In this document: positions 42,430-54,880 of the stretch, piece after piece | Layout of the letters: every line of letters starts with the position of its first letter | Numbering within the stretch: position 1 is the stretch's first letter | DNA from: Cyrtodaria siliqua | Taxonomy: Eukaryota > Mollusca > Bivalvia > Adapedonta > Hiatellidae | NCBI GenBank assembly: GCA_037043455.1 | Contig: JAWPHD010001234.1 | Coordinates: 186,001-250,000, forward strand | Length of the DNA: 64,000 bases | Direction of reading: 5' to 3' | Program-made: the position numbers and the translations under genes | Notes under the pieces: model-generated | The model's input: only the letters and a program-made list of their open reading frames with translations | What the model was told of the DNA's origin: nothing | Databases searched by the model: none

Positions 42430-43415
42430 CGCTTCTGATTCTACAAACTCGAGTGCCTTTGGATGATATGATTTACAAATGGCCTGATTGGAATAGCCAT
42501 CAATTTAAATGTACATTTACAAAGGGAGGTAACAGCCGTGTCAGGTGTCGTGCAGGCAGCCCGCCTGTAAACACGATCAATTGTACAATCACAGTCTCCA
42601 TCAGAGTTTTACCAACAATATCGAATATCTTTTCATCATTTTTTTATATACTAGTTCAATATGAAATATCAATCAACGTCTTGTCATAAATACAGCAGCA
42701 AGATTAAATCAAACGAAATATAATGAAACGAAATACTAATCTACATATATATCTACCTATATATCTTTAGAATGATGCATTGTGGGATATTGTGGTAAGT
42801 TAGTTGTTCCATGTCAACATCGTCAAATAAAAGCATTCATTTCATGAATGTCATCACTTTACATATATTTGAAAAATGATCTACCTCAGCCCTAATGGTG
42901 AATAAATTTCTCTATTATGAACAATTACTACACAATCTGCAGTTGTATTACTGAATGCTGAGTTCTATATTTATTGAATTATTAATTCAATTTTATACAA
43001 AAACTATTACAATAGAAAAATAGAATGGTACAAATCATTTAAGCTAGGCATGCTAGATCTGATTTTTTGTATATACTCGAACAAGTAAAATAAAATCTAC
43101 TAACAAAAGTGAGCAAAATTACGAAGTGATCAGTTGGGAGATAAATTGGAAGCATATTTTTCATAAATTCCGTTGAACCAGAAGGTTTTAATTTTATGCA
43201 TTCACATAACAGATGTGTATATTATATATGGCCGACCGGCTACAACAAAAGATAAGAATGAATTTTTAACATATCAGATCATCTCCAATTTCCAATAATT
43301 TTTTCAATTAGATACAAGTAAACCAAGCAGGACTGTAATATGCAAAGCAGAATCTGAGAAGAAGTGTAAATCACAGATCCTTCCATTCAAACAAGTACAG
43401 GACCATGTCATAAAT
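42430..43415. other. Intron sequence, no features recognised
   Basis: The plus ORF 42453-42689 has no identifiable domain. The rest is AT-rich. Confidence 0.4.
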
Positions 43416-43463
43416 ATGATCAGTTTATTTGAATTGTATTGTTTTTTTACGGTGCACCAACAC

Positions 43464-44553
43464 CAGAGGCGTAGCCAGGCTAAACTCTTAAGTACGCACC
43501 CGTAATTCTGAAGGCATTTCCCTTGGCGCGTAGCGCTGAGGTGGGGGTAGGTGCGGGAGGGGGTCAGCCCCTCCTGCTCGGGGGGTTAGGGAAAATTTTA
43601 AAACATAGACATCCTTTGGCAGCCTCTGGTGGGTTTTTTGGTCACATTTTGGACTAGGGTAAAATAATTTCTTTAACAAGAGGCCCAAGAGGGCCTGTGG
43701 ATGCTCTACTGGCTAACATGGCTCTTATAATATCAATGAAGCGAGTGACTGCTATTTATGTTTTCTTAAAAGTTTCGAGCAAAAAACAGCTTTTTAACTA
43801 AATCAAGGGCCATAACTTAAGAATCTGGTAAAGTTTGGCAACGATCAGATGAATAATGAAGGCCCTACCATATAAACGAGGCAAAATAAAGCATTTTTAA
43901 CTAAATCAAGAGCCATAACTCCTCTGTGACTGGTTTTCGAACTTGTCCGAGCGTTCATTGATATTAACAATCTGTGCAACTTTGGTAAAGATCAAATAAT
44001 AAATGAAGGTGCTAGAGCGTTCACAAGGCAGAAAATAGCAATTTTCAGAAAAAACAAGGGCCATAACTCAGGTGTTACTGATCCGATTTGGCTGGTTTTC
44101 AAACTTGTCCGAGCTTTCATTGATATTAACAATCTGTGCAAGTTTGGTAAAGATCAAAAAATAAATGAAGGTGCTAGAGTGTTCACAAGGCTTAATATGG
44201 CATTTTTCAGCAAAACAAGGGCCATAACTCCGGTGAAATTATTCAGATCTGACTGGTTTTCAAACTTGCCCGAGCTTTCATTGATATTAACAACCTGTCA
44301 AAGGTTGGTAAAGATCGATTGAAAAATGAAGGCCTTATTGTGGTAACAAGACAAAAGTTAACGATGGACGACGGACAACTCGCCATCCCATAAGCTCTGC
44401 TGGCCTTCACCAGTAGAGCTAAAAATGAAAAAACATATGTCAGGGGTTAAGTTAGCCTTCGATTTTTATGCCATTTTTGGCCATAATTATTTTTTCACTT
44501 TTCAAATCGATGTTACGCACATGCGTAAGTGCGTATCGCTGGCTACGCCCCTG
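43464..44553. mobile_element. hAT-like MITE nested in SINE C
   Basis: TIRs CAGAGGCGTAGCCAG and CTGGCTACGCCCCTG are classic hAT-type ends. Target duplication AACAC (43459-43463, 44554-44558). The left arm contains 'cgcgtagcgctgaggtgg', also seen at about 52170. Itself split by the pearl-like element at 43675-44420. Confidence 0.85.
43675..44420 (+). mobile_element. Pearl/Helentron-like element, second core type, innermost in nest
   Basis: The 5' end is aacaagaggcccaagagggc, then gctctactgg (43703-43712). The 3' hairpin agctctgctgg/ccagtagagct (44393-44420) is followed by AAAAAT. The core has four units of about 165 bp (caagggccataactc, ctggttttcaaacttgtccg, tcattgatattaacaa). Same ends as 10700-12527 but an unrelated core. 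Confidence 0.8.
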
Positions 44554-44877
44554 AACACAATAAAGGCTTTATGGCGCCAAACAGGGATGAACAAGCCAGG
44601 CTCATCCTCCATTTACATATAGATAAAATATGGAGAATGAGTCTAGAACCTTCTAACCTGCAGAACTGCAGAGTTGCTGCAAATTCTATTGTAGACACTC
44701 CATTTACGATGGAGCCAGGTTTCCACATTTGCATATGTGGTGTCATGAAGAAAACCTTGAATGAGCATGATAAAAAAATGACAAAATGAACATGAAGTAG
44801 GGGTCCTACCCCTCTGCCTCTAGCGGGATTTGCAGTGGTTGTATTCTACCCCGGCAACCACATGGGGATGATCAGTT

Positions 44878-46310
44878 AAAATCACATCAGTATTTACACC
44901 TGTAGATAAAGAACATGTAGTCCTACACACAAACCTAATATACAACAGAACAAAAAGGCAAATACTTGTTGCCAAAAGGCAAAGATGCAAGGTCATCACA
45001 GAAGCTCAAAATGTAAATATGGTCATTCTGTGTAGCTTGAATAGAGAGTGATGTGTTGGTTAAAGAGCCATAAAGGCAGTGTTTGATCTTGGCCCCACAC
45101 AGGCATGTCATTAAAAAGTGATAGTGGGAAATTAAAGTCAAGGCGGAACACATGGTCAATGGCATGAGGGTGATTATGACTAAGTTTAAAACAAGGTCAA
45201 CAAAAAAGGGTAGTGATCTATCTCCAGTTTTGTTTTCTTGTGTGACCTGGTGACCTCAATTATCAAGATCAAATACAAATGCATTAGTGATTCAAAAAGA
45301 AAATAGAGAGGCTGAAACTGAAAGAAGCTAAGCCAATCTTTATCTGCAGCTTGCATGTAATAAAACAGCAAATGGACCTCAATTAACATGACGCTAGTTG
45401 TCAATTTTTATCCATTTCAACCAATCAAACCAATGAGATACCTCAGATAAACAACAGCATGTGCAACTGTATTATAATATAACCTGTGTCAATATACTCT
45501 AATTTCAACAATAGCCCATTTCACCGGTACTTCAGAAATCTCAATACAATGTTCGGAATTTCAGTCACATGGCGCAAAGTCACATGACTTCAGAACTAAT
45601 CAGATGCTTGTAGTCACAGAAGATACCCACAAATTAACCAGTTTCAGTGTTTATATATTGAGTTAAAGTAAGCGTATTTGTTCACTAAAACACTGCAAAC
45701 ATTAGTGATATTCTATACAGAAACAATCTCGACTCATTTCTTGGAAACTAGATCGGATTTCAAGGCTACACGAACACTTGTTGAACTGTTTACATTAGAG
45801 CATGTGGGTGTAAGTTGGAAGTATTACAATATAAATATTCATTGTTTTCTGACAATCCCAGTGTTACAATAGAAATATTCATTGTTTTCTGACAATCCCG
45901 TTTTTGAATTGTATCAACAAACACCATTTAATTTTTGTTTTCGTACAGTATCAAACACATTAATAACATATATCTGTCATGCTATCAAGTTATATTTGAC
46001 ATTTAACAACATGTTTGTACTGTTTTTAACTCATATTGGGCACCATTACAATGAATATTTAATGTGCCTACCAGCGTTTGATTGGTCGACCTATTTGGCT
46101 ACTCGTTATTATAAGTGATCTTTCGTGAGCTTTCGGAAAATGTCGGGGTAAAATGGACTATAGGGCAGAGATATGTAAGAACTGGCGTCCTGTTAATTTA
46201 GTTATACCTCTCTGGCCAAAGAAAAGCATGAAGCACAGGTTGACCATCTAGTCAAGGAGAAGCATTAAGCGCAGGCTGACGATATGGCCAATGGTTACAG
46301 GTTGACAAGA
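44878..46310. other. Intron sequence, no firm features
   Basis: Small ORFs on both strands lack domains. A direct repeat 'tattcattgttttctgacaa' occurs at 45836 and 45877. Confidence 0.4.
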
Positions 46311-46311
46311 A

Positions 46312-46625
46312 CCCTTTTTTCTTGCATACCGGACAAGGATATCCGTCATTTTACTGGGGCTAGATAGGGTCGAGATAAAATTCTCGCGCGCCAACATCCG
46401 GTATGCAAGAAAATATGTAAAATGTTAGTAGCTGGCGGTGTCGACGCACAAAATGTCTGATATGCAAGAAAAAGAATCTATCATTCGGTTCAGATAGGGA
46501 ATTCCCACCCTCGGTATAAGTGTTTTAATCGGAACCTTTGCAGAGCCTCAGTTCCGATAAAAAACACTTATACCTCGGGTTGGAATTCCTTATCTTCACC
46601 GGACACCTATGAAAGATTCTTATAA
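46312..46625. repeat. Two adjacent foldbacks
   Basis: First: TTTTCTTGCATACCGGA (about 46317) pairs perfectly with TCCGGTATGCAAGAAAA (about 46395). Second: from about 46471 'aagaatctatcat...ggaattcccaccctcggtat' pairs with 'atacctcgggttggaattcc...atgaaagattctt' ending about 46623, including aagtgtttt / aaaacactt. Possibly a MITE remnant. Confidence 0.65.
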
Positions 46626-47860
46626 TATTAATGATGGTTTAACGGCTTCTATGCTGCCGACAGTTATTTACAGCGCCATGTTAATTTAGTACAAAGCAAT
46701 ATAAAAGTCTACTTTTCTAAATACAATTTCATTCATTATGTTCTTTCACATCAAATAAAGATTTAATTGATCAAGTCTATTACACTATCGTTTTCTTAAG
46801 CATTCGACATGAAATAAGTTTGAAGTTTCAATACAAATTATCCTTTGTGATTATGAATTATAAACTGTTTGGATTATTATTAGCTTAAATACAGCCTTTT
46901 GATATGACTAAAACTTTAAATTTAATCTTTTGAACTTTTGAATAGGAAAATAAAATAAAGCTACTTTTCACAGATCATTCATGTATTTTCAGTAATAAGC
47001 TGCATGCATTTTGCGAATGGCAAAAATAAAATTACCCGAAGTATGTATAATTTCAAATCATAATACTACTGGGGTTATGTCTTGCTTTTAGCCCAACTGA
47101 ATGGTTTGACAGAGGCAGGGGACCATACTTATGTAGAGATGCATTGCTTCACAGGTGGTCAGGGATTTATTTCAAAGAAAACAGTCTATTAAATCATTTT
47201 AGAATTATTTTTAGAATTTGTGATTCTTGGTTTCAAGAAACTCATTACTCAATGAGTGATACAGTCTTAATCTGTTTCTCACAGCAATTTAATAAGTCTT
47301 AATCAGTTCCTAGAACACACTGAGTTGCATCATAATAGCATGACGTGATGTCATAATAGCATGATGTGATGTCATAATACCAGGATGTGATGTCATAATA
47401 CCAGAATGAAAATATGAATGAAACATTCTGATTGATTCTGTGATAAAAATTGGACCAGGTAGGTGGAGTAGGTCAGTTTGTTCTCAGAACTCACTGAGTT
47501 TTTACTTGACACAGAGTAATGAGGTTCTTTAAATCCAGAAACACAAAATTCTAATAATAAAACAATTCTAAAATGATTTAATAGGCTGTTAGAAATGAAA
47601 CATGATTTTCATTTAAATATCACATGATTTTCATTCATATTAAATCAGTCATGATAGTAATATAAGATTTTCAATAAGAACACTTTCCTTTCGGCCCTCT
47701 TTTCTCACCACATTAACAACGGGTATCATGAAAGTGTTAGAGAAGTCATGGCTGGATTGAAGCTGTTGTGATTCCGAAGTTTATGAACCCATCTACTGAC
47801 CCTGTATTTGTTATGTTCTATCTTTGCAAGAACCACAATGTTCATCGTTCTCAAATGACA
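46626..47860. other. Intron sequence with a short CRE-like repeat
   Basis: 47330-47400 holds about four copies of a 20-21-bp motif (gatgtcataatagcatgatg). Sequence near 47183 and 47470 resembles 35130-35340. Otherwise unremarkable. Confidence 0.45.
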
Positions 47861-47870
47861 ATACCCCATC

Positions 47871-48496
47871 CACTAACAGATTACAAATGAGGAGCTAATG
47901 TGATCCATAAATGTAAATACCCCAACCTGCACTAACAGATAACGGATGAAGAGCAAATGGGATCCATAAATGTCAAATACCCCACCCACTAACAGATTAT
48001 AGACAAAGAGCAAACAGGATCCATAAATGTCAATACAACACCCACTAAAGATTATAGACAAAGAGCAAACAGGATCCATAAATGTCAATACAACACCCAC
48101 TAAAGAGTATAGACAAAGAGCAAACAGGATCCATAAATGTCAATACCCCACCCACTAAAGATTATAGACAAAGAGCAAACAGGATCCATAAATGTCAATA
48201 CCCCACCCACTAAAGATTATAGACAAAGAGCAAACAGGATCCATAAATGTCAATAACCCACCCACTAAAGATTATGGACAAAGAGCAAACAGGATCCATA
48301 AATGTCAATACCCCACCCACTAAAGATTATGGACAAAGAGCAAACAGGATCCATAAATGTCAATACCCCATCCACTAACAGATTATAGACAAAGAGCAAA
48401 CAGGATCCATAAATGTCAATACAACACCCACTAAAGATTATAGACAAAGAGCAAACAGGATCCATAAATGTCAATACCCCACCCACTAAAGATTAT
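47871..48496. repeat. 55-bp minisatellite, about 11 units
   Basis: The unit is ataaatgtcaataccccacc, cactaaagattatagacaaa, gagcaaacaggatcc. Variants have acaacaccc for accccaccc, and tatgg for tatag. A lone diverged unit recurs at about 48848-48890. The minus ORFs (FMDPVCSLSIIFSG period) are repeat readings. Confidence 0.9.
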
Positions 48497-48978
48497 CAAG
48501 GATGAGCATGAAATGGTGTGTAATGCCACATTGGGAGAGCAGATGATGTAGACTAAAGATTCACATCAGACAATCCACTTTCAGGGCGCCACTGTCAGGG
48601 CGCCAACTCACGCATATCAGCAGCTCTACAGAATAATTTGTGTTTCCACTAACCCAACAGACCCCAAATTTTAGCCCCTACTCTGAAATTTTTACAGCAA
48701 AACTTAGCAAACACCATAAAAGTCTGGATCTTCTCATACAGAAAAAAAATCCTTCCAGACCTACCCTAATTTCTTTGGCCGTGTTAGAGGAAACAAACCT
48801 ATAGTTTTATTTGTCCTAACGAGGACCCTCTGAAATGCCAAGGTGATCGATAAATGTCAACACGACACCCACTAACAATTTATCAAGTGGTCCATTACCA
48901 ATAATAGAGCACAGCAAAGTGTATGTACTTCAATGAGAAACAACTCTCACTACGACATCAGAAACAGAAAAGGATCTC

Positions 48979-49016
<38 letters not shown>

Positions 49017-49515
49017 AAGCGAAATTACTTCACATGAGAAATATACCATTACCTCTTTTTTGCTTTTTTAACGTTTTTTTTTGTGTTTTTTCGGAATGTT
49101 TTTCTGGAAAAGATCGGGCACTCAAAACCTTAGACACTCAAAATCAGTTTCACTGTATTGTTCTGTTTTCAGAAGCCATTAACCAAAATATTGGAATTAA
49201 CATAACTATAAATATTTAAAATGCCATTTCCAAATGAAACCATAGTTTCATGCAATATACTACAGAAAATTTACAGGAAACATTAAACTGATTGAACGGG
49301 GAAATGGGTGATTATGACATGCAGAACTTAAAAAAGAATAACAGAATCATAATATATTTAACAGAAAAGGGTATACTTGGTACATTAAGGGATGCAGAAC
49401 TTAAATAAAAATAAAGGGGTATAGAAAAGAAGGTACACTTTTAAATGAAAGGGGAATAACTTGATACATTTAGGGATGCAATTTGATGTGCAAGAAAATA
49501 CCATAGGTCTCTCAC
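48497..49515. other. Intron sequence with MITE-like remnant and (TA)n
   Basis: A (TA)n microsatellite lies at about 48979-49014. 'cctaccctaatttctttggccgtg' (about 48759-48783) resembles the right arm of the MITE at 60859-61276. Confidence 0.45.
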
Positions 49516-49584
49516 CTGGAAAATGACCGTTCAATTTTTGCCCGTCGTTTGGACTCCTCTAATGACTGAAACTCTGTTTTACCA
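49516..49584 (-). CDS. PTPN4: PTPN4-like gene, exon 4 of those visible (FERM-adjacent region)
   Basis: A 69-bp exon with acceptor CCATTATTTCAG and donor GTGAGA on the minus strand. It enters with one base completing a Ser codon, reads GKTEFQSLEESKRRAKIER then SFS, and leaves two bases (AG). With exon 56791-56951 it gives KFRYSGKTEFQ. FERM-adjacent domains of protein 4.1/PTPN3/PTPN4 carry FRYxGRTEVQ at this position, so both identity and order agree. The region usually carries phosphorylation sites that modulate FERM binding; here it is Lys/Arg/Ser-rich. The preceding intron is 7.2 kb, the following 12.8 kb. Confidence 0.88.
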
Positions 49585-50811
49585 CTGAAATAATGGCATC
49601 AAGGGAAATAACTCTTGAAGAAAGAAATCAAGGGCAGTGTTGTTATAACCAATGGAAGCATTTGTTCTATACTTACTTCGAAGCAGAAGCAGATGTCTAG
49701 CTGAAGCAAGCCAGGGCTGACGCAGGTAGGTACAAGAATATTGGATGAGGCGGGTAATCAAAATAGAAGCTAGAACAAGGCGGGCAATTCAAGTAAAGCA
49801 TCAGGGCAAAGCTTCAACAGAGCGGGCAACTAAGCAATGAGACGAAGCTACAATAAGGGAGGTAACTAACTGTGGTAAGCATTGTGTCAAAGACGGGCAA
49901 ATAGCAGTCGATTTTTTATAATATGTTGATTTATAAGGCATGGACCCCACTCCCTGCACCCCTAAAATCTGAAAGTGGATGAAAAAAACATAATAAACAG
50001 GCTGAGAAAAGTTGTTTTTTTGTGTGTTTTTATAAAGATGTGTCCCTGGATCATTCTGAACTCCTGGAAATCCGGGGAAATTCATTCTTACTGCATATCA
50101 AATTATACCTGTTTTTATTGAGGAATGACTGAGTACAAGAAGGTAGAGTAGCCATGGAAACATGCAATAACCAGGAAACTGTAAATGAATAAAACGCGAA
50201 TGAATAATTGTCCTTAGTTTATCATTAATAATAAATGTCCTGCAATCATCTGATTATAATACTGCTTTCATTGTTACTGTTGCAGTGCTCACGAAACAGG
50301 ACAGCCTCAAGCCTGGGACCTGTCAAAATCTGATCGGGGCTCGTCCCTTTTCGCCATATGTTACTAAATAATTAATTCAGGGCCTGTCAATATTAATTCA
50401 GGGCCTGCCTGTCTATAAATACTGCCTGTGAGCACTGTTGTTTTATTTTTTCTAGAGTTCTTCCCCTTCTGATCTGAAGAAGACAATACCATGTGTTTCA
50501 TTACATTTTCAGATATCAGGGACAATGTTTCGCAGACTTTGTTACGCACAATTCCCATTATTATTATTGCCTTACAAAAACACTCGTATTTGGTTGTTGC
50601 AGATACATGTATCAATGCTGAATACAAGCTGAGTATTTACAAATTATGTTTTTTTGATTAATTCACACACTCAACTCTCCTTTCACTTCCACAAATAAGA
50701 CGATCACAGAATACTTAAGCAGTGCTGTCTAATAAAAAGATATACAATGTTTAACTAACAATTAAGGGTGGCAATAGAAGGGTTCTGCAATGTAAAGTAA
50801 AGCACAAATAC
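49585..50811. other. Intron sequence, no firm features
   Basis: Small direct repeat 'aattcagggcctg' at 50375 and 50395. ORFs lack domains. Confidence 0.4.
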
Positions 50812-51303
50812 CATATTTCCCCTAATAGTAGTGCTATTGTTATCTTTTTTTTTATAGCCCTGTGTGGTTCCGGGGCCCCCCCGTTTGGTTACGGGGGAAA
50901 GAACAGGGCCACTGCAGATCCCGTTGGAGGTGAAGGCAGAGGGGTAGAACACCCCCCTCCCCCCCACCCCCAAATTCATGTTCATTTTATCGTTTTTCGC
51001 TCATATCACTAGAGCAGTGGCAGAAAAACTATAACGTGGCTCCAGCGTAAATGGAGTGTCTACAATAGAATTTGCAGCAACTCTGCAGTTCAGGGTGAGA
51101 AGGTTCTAGGTCCGTTCTCCATATTTTATCTCGATGTACATGGAGGATGAGCCTGGCATGTTCATTCCTGTTAGCCATATAACATTTCATGTGTTGGTGC
51201 GCCTTAAAACCCCAATGCAATTCAATTCGATTTCCTTTTTTTTTAAACAGCGGGGTGGGGCACTTGTATTAGGTGAGGCACTTCTATAAGGGGAAATACA
51301 GAA
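50812..51303. mobile_element. MITE with TATTTCCCC ends, hosting SINE C
   Basis: Left atatttcccctaatagtagt and right acttctataaggggaaatac are inverted repeats matching the element at 3557-3862. Most of the interior is replaced by SINE C. Confidence 0.6.
50867..51232 (+). mobile_element. SINE family C, plus orientation
   Basis: Begins ctgtgtggttccggggcccc, carries 'ggccactgcagatcccgttg', and ends 'gccttaaaaccccaatgcaa' plus ttcaattcg. It matches the reverse complement of 41978-42364. A C-rich expansion (50940-50972) lies in the body. Confidence 0.8.
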
Positions 51304-52017
51304 TACATGAATGCTGCTGAGTGATGTAGGGGTGTATGTGTGTGGGGAGGATGGATATATGGAGATTGCTATCAACAATTGACAGAAGTTTTAGAAGACA
51401 ACTTCATGTAACATTGCCACTTGTAAAATAGCTTACAGCTAACTGGGTTTGTGAAGATGTCATGCTTGTAGGATGAGATAGGCAATGTTTGTTGAGAGTT
51501 CAGGGCTTTCTACAATAGCCAGTGGGTAGGCGGGTAATTTACCCTCCCAATTTGGTCAGCTGACCGGCTACTTTTAGCAGTCCACAATACAACAAAAGGA
51601 AGAATTCATATAACTCCTCTGCCTACTTTTAAAACTTTCCCTGTAACTTAAAAACAAAAGAAAAGCCATACAAATTATCCCCCCACCCCCACCCCCCACC
51701 CTGCAAAAAAATATAAACATATTTTTCGTAAAGTTTCAAAAATCATGTCTTGTAACAATACCAAAGATCTAAAATTAGATAACAAATATCCAAAGCTGAA
51801 GCTTGAGACAAACTTACGGAAATATACATAAATACAAGGATTACAAAGGTTAATATTAAAAGTTGTGTAAACAGAATATACTTAATTATCCTATAGAAAA
51901 AGGTAAGATGAAGTTATTAAAACATATACAACTATAAAGCCATGCAGTGTTAGTCAGTATGAGCTTATCAAAGGAGAAATAGGTGAAATGCAACTAGAAA
52001 GGTCTTCCGTGGAACAC
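51304..52017. other. Intron sequence with C-rich G4-complement tract
   Basis: At 51680-51704 the plus strand has ccccccacccccaccccccaccc, so the minus (gene) strand can form a G-quadruplex. No other feature recognised. Confidence 0.5.
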
Positions 52018-52230
52018 TTGTGTCGCCTGCTGTACGTAGGGATCACCCTAGGATTGAATTTCAATGAGACAAAATGTCCCATTTGCTTGGTTTTAATGAT
52101 CGAGACATTCACCATTTTCATGAAACATTTCGATGCGAAGCCGAACGACCAGCGGTTGTACATCGACGGCGCGTAGCGCTGGAGGCTGCTAGGTGGGTCT
52201 GGGGGCATGTCCCCAAGAACGTTTTTGGAA
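52018..52230 (+). mobile_element. Solo pearl-like 5' end and hAT fragment
   Basis: TTGTGTCGCCTG at 52018-52029 matches the 5' end of the 61398-63585 element, but the body does not follow. 'ggcgcgtagcgctggaggc' near 52170 resembles the hAT-like arm at about 43530. Both are fragments. Confidence 0.4.
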
Positions 52231-53790
52231 TTTAGATGTGCTTTCCTGCATTCTGGCTCATTCCCAGTAGTGAAATGAGAAGTTGCTAAAGCATCAGAAA
52301 TAAAGCGTGTCCGAATTTACGTCAACTTTTTTAAGCTAAAATAGTTTTACAATTGCTTGCACCAGTACATAGTTAATCGCGTCAAATCATTACAGGTCAG
52401 GGGATATTGGTCAGATATGACAAGAAGTTGATGAATTATTATAAAAATGGCCATGTTTATTCATATTCAATAGATTTACTTTGAACCTGCCGCATCCGTG
52501 AAGCAAAAGCGAACCGGAAGTTTATCGACATAACAATCTCGTTTTGATTTTTTTTCATTTGATTTTTGAATAATTTGATATTTTCTCATTTTATATGTTT
52601 TAACCCATTTCATTCTGCAGGCAAATCTGATAAGTACTCCTGTAAATCTGAACAGTTTTACTGTTTCTGCTGCTGCAGCAAATTACATTTCGGCGATGTT
52701 AGTAAAATGTGGTTTATTTGGTCAATTTAAAAATAAATTAACAAAACTATATATCATTATGTAGGTATTTAAATTCCCTACACAATGAAATAATTTTTAA
52801 AAGCAATATTCATGAAAAAACTTATTTAGTAAACATAATCAAACGCGAGCATGCAAATCGGGTCAAAATTATGTCCTACCTTACTTTCACCGAGATTTTC
52901 TGAGATATATTTGCTTCTTCTCTGATAACCCAGTGTGTAGAGAGTAGAGAATTTTAAGTCATTTCTAGTGCTGAAAGAATCTCTAAAATCCATAGAGAAC
53001 TTCAAAAGTTGTACTGATTTTTATAAATTTGGTCAAATTTGGCGTATCGAAAACTCGTTGACCAACCGTTCCCAAAGATCGTCTTCCCAAATCATATTGA
53101 AGGAATGACGGGGTATTGCTTCTTCAGGGTGCTGGAAAAAGCACCCCATGGTCTAAATATTGTCTGAGATGGCGTGGAAGGAAGATTTCCCTCACACATT
53201 CCTCCTCAGGAACCAAACATATTCATCATTTCCATAGTCATCCTAGTCAAAATCGGCAAAAAAAGTCCCTTTCGGTCTAAATTCATTTGTTGTTTACAGT
53301 TTCCTCTTGCTAAAAGTTGTCCAAAACATCGAGTTATTCATCCATAAAGTATAATTCGTCATGAAATCGCACATAAATGTATCTCCCTTCGCTCGGTACA
53401 TAAAATCCATCATCCATATTTACCGATACACTCGAAAAATCGAGGAAATACACGCAAAAAAATCGATGAAAAGCTTTTTTTCCACTTCCTGAAGTGTTTA
53501 AATTTCCCAGACAATTTTTTATTTCCTGCGCATGCTCACCCTGCCTTCTATCTGAAGAGTACCAACAAAGTATTGACATTTTATACGGGGTTTCCACACA
53601 TGGAAAACAACGACATGTCAACACCAAGTCATACGAATGTATTCGTATCCCGCATGAAATGGTTAACTCGCGAATAAGTGGATCTGAACGGATTTCCCGA
53701 ATTCCATGCGACAATTTGTTCCATTTGTCTTTTTTCATGCGATTTTTGAGATTTTAATGCGAGAATATCGCGGAATCGCGGCCTAGAGTG
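52231..53790. other. Unique, less AT-rich intron segment with promoter-like motifs
   Basis: CCGGAAGT (ETS) at 52514-52521 and TGCGCATGC (NRF-1-like) at 53527-53535. A minus ORF of 134 aa (53334-53738) ends MDDGFYVPSEGRYIYV... before a stop but shows no domain, and its plus-strand shadow is equally long. An internal promoter or small gene is possible, not shown. Confidence 0.25.
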
Positions 53791-53794
53791 ATCC

Positions 53795-54091
53795 CTGTGT
53801 ACGTGTGCTTATTTCAGCCACTAATGAGCTTGGTTATGTTGCAAGTTTTATGAAAATGGGCATAACTTTGCTAAAATCAAAGTCAGTGTTATTGCATAAT
53901 GGATAATATTCCTTCAGGTAAGATGAAGAGGAGTGTGAAGAATTATGGACAGAGGTCAAATACTTTTCCAGTTATGGCAAAGGTTAACATCCAGGTTAAA
54001 GCGTGACGGATGACAGACGAAGACTAGGGAAGATGGCAGACGATGGACAAACTGATCCCTAAGTGTCTGCCATGCTATGCAGGTGACACAA
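53795..54091 (+). mobile_element. Pearl-like element, TTGTGTCACCTG family, single-unit copy
   Basis: The 5' end is diverged ('gtgtacgtgtgcttatttcag'). The body has 'gggcataactttgctaaaat' and 'gacggatgacagacgaagac'. The 3' end is CAGGTGACACAA (54080-54091). No minisatellite expansion in this copy. Confidence 0.65.
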
Positions 54092-54299
54092 AACTACAAG
54101 GTGCCTCATGAGACAAAGTACTTAAATCCTAAGAGACCCATGTATATTTTACAAATGTGAACTATGCACAACTGCAAACAAAGGTTTTAACAGTATGAAT
54201 CTAGCCTGTGGCTGGCACATCGAAATTCCTCTTCGCAAAACGGCAATGGCCAAAATTATTGGGGACCTGGCTCCTTAAAGGAAGTAAACGAGCATATCT

Positions 54300-54880
54300 A
54301 CTGACTTAACAAATGCCTGGTCAATACAACAATGGAAAACACAACACAGATTCCTTTGGACACATAACACAGGCATTTATTATCTATCAATGGAACCAAT
54401 GCTTGGTGAAAACATCAGAAACATATAGTTAGGCATATATTGCCGACTGAATTGAACTGAAAACATTGTTTTAAGAGGGTAACATAGTGAAATTACAAAT
54501 CTTCCCTGAGGCCCTCTAAACTACTGACAGCACGGTTGCCGGGTGAATACAACGGACATGAACAACACAATTAGGCATTTATTGTCGACTGATAGAATAG
54601 ACGCCTGGTGAATACTGGTATATGGTATAACATTGGAAACATACAACACAGTTAGGTGTACAGGCTTCCATTATGATATTATAAAGAAAGAAGGATAAAC
54701 AGAAGAGTAAATATTATTAGTTAATATATATCAGATCATATTAGGCCTAATGCTCATATATATATAACAAGTCTCATAATGGAAGCCTGTGGCTAGGAGT
54801 TTGTAGACTTATAACAGATCAGTCACCTGGTAAACCCTGATACAACACGGGAAACATACAAGACACAAGTGTTGGCAATT
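54300..54880. repeat. Diverged tandem repeat with an embedded inverted repeat
   Basis: Units of about 100 bp share 'gcctggtgaata', 'catacaacacagttaggc' and 'atttattgtcgactgat'. Inside, CAGGCTTCCATTATGA (54661-54676) and TCATAATGGAAGCCTG (54774-54789) form a perfect 16-bp inverted repeat around 97 bp. Confidence 0.55.

Larger units (their letters stand above)
43426..44867 (-). mobile_element. SINE family C, split by a hAT-like MITE (three-level nest)
   Basis: The SINE pieces are 43426-43463 and 44554-44867. The outer target duplication ATGATCAGTT is intact (43416-43425, 44868-44877). The host sequence reads 'gcaccaacac|aataaaggctttatggcgcc' across the break. Confidence 0.85.

Noticed and set aside
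53334..53738. 134-aa minus-strand ORF as a gene
   Set aside because: No domain, a plus-strand shadow of similar quality, and no usable donor before its stop; left as an unresolved unique segment.
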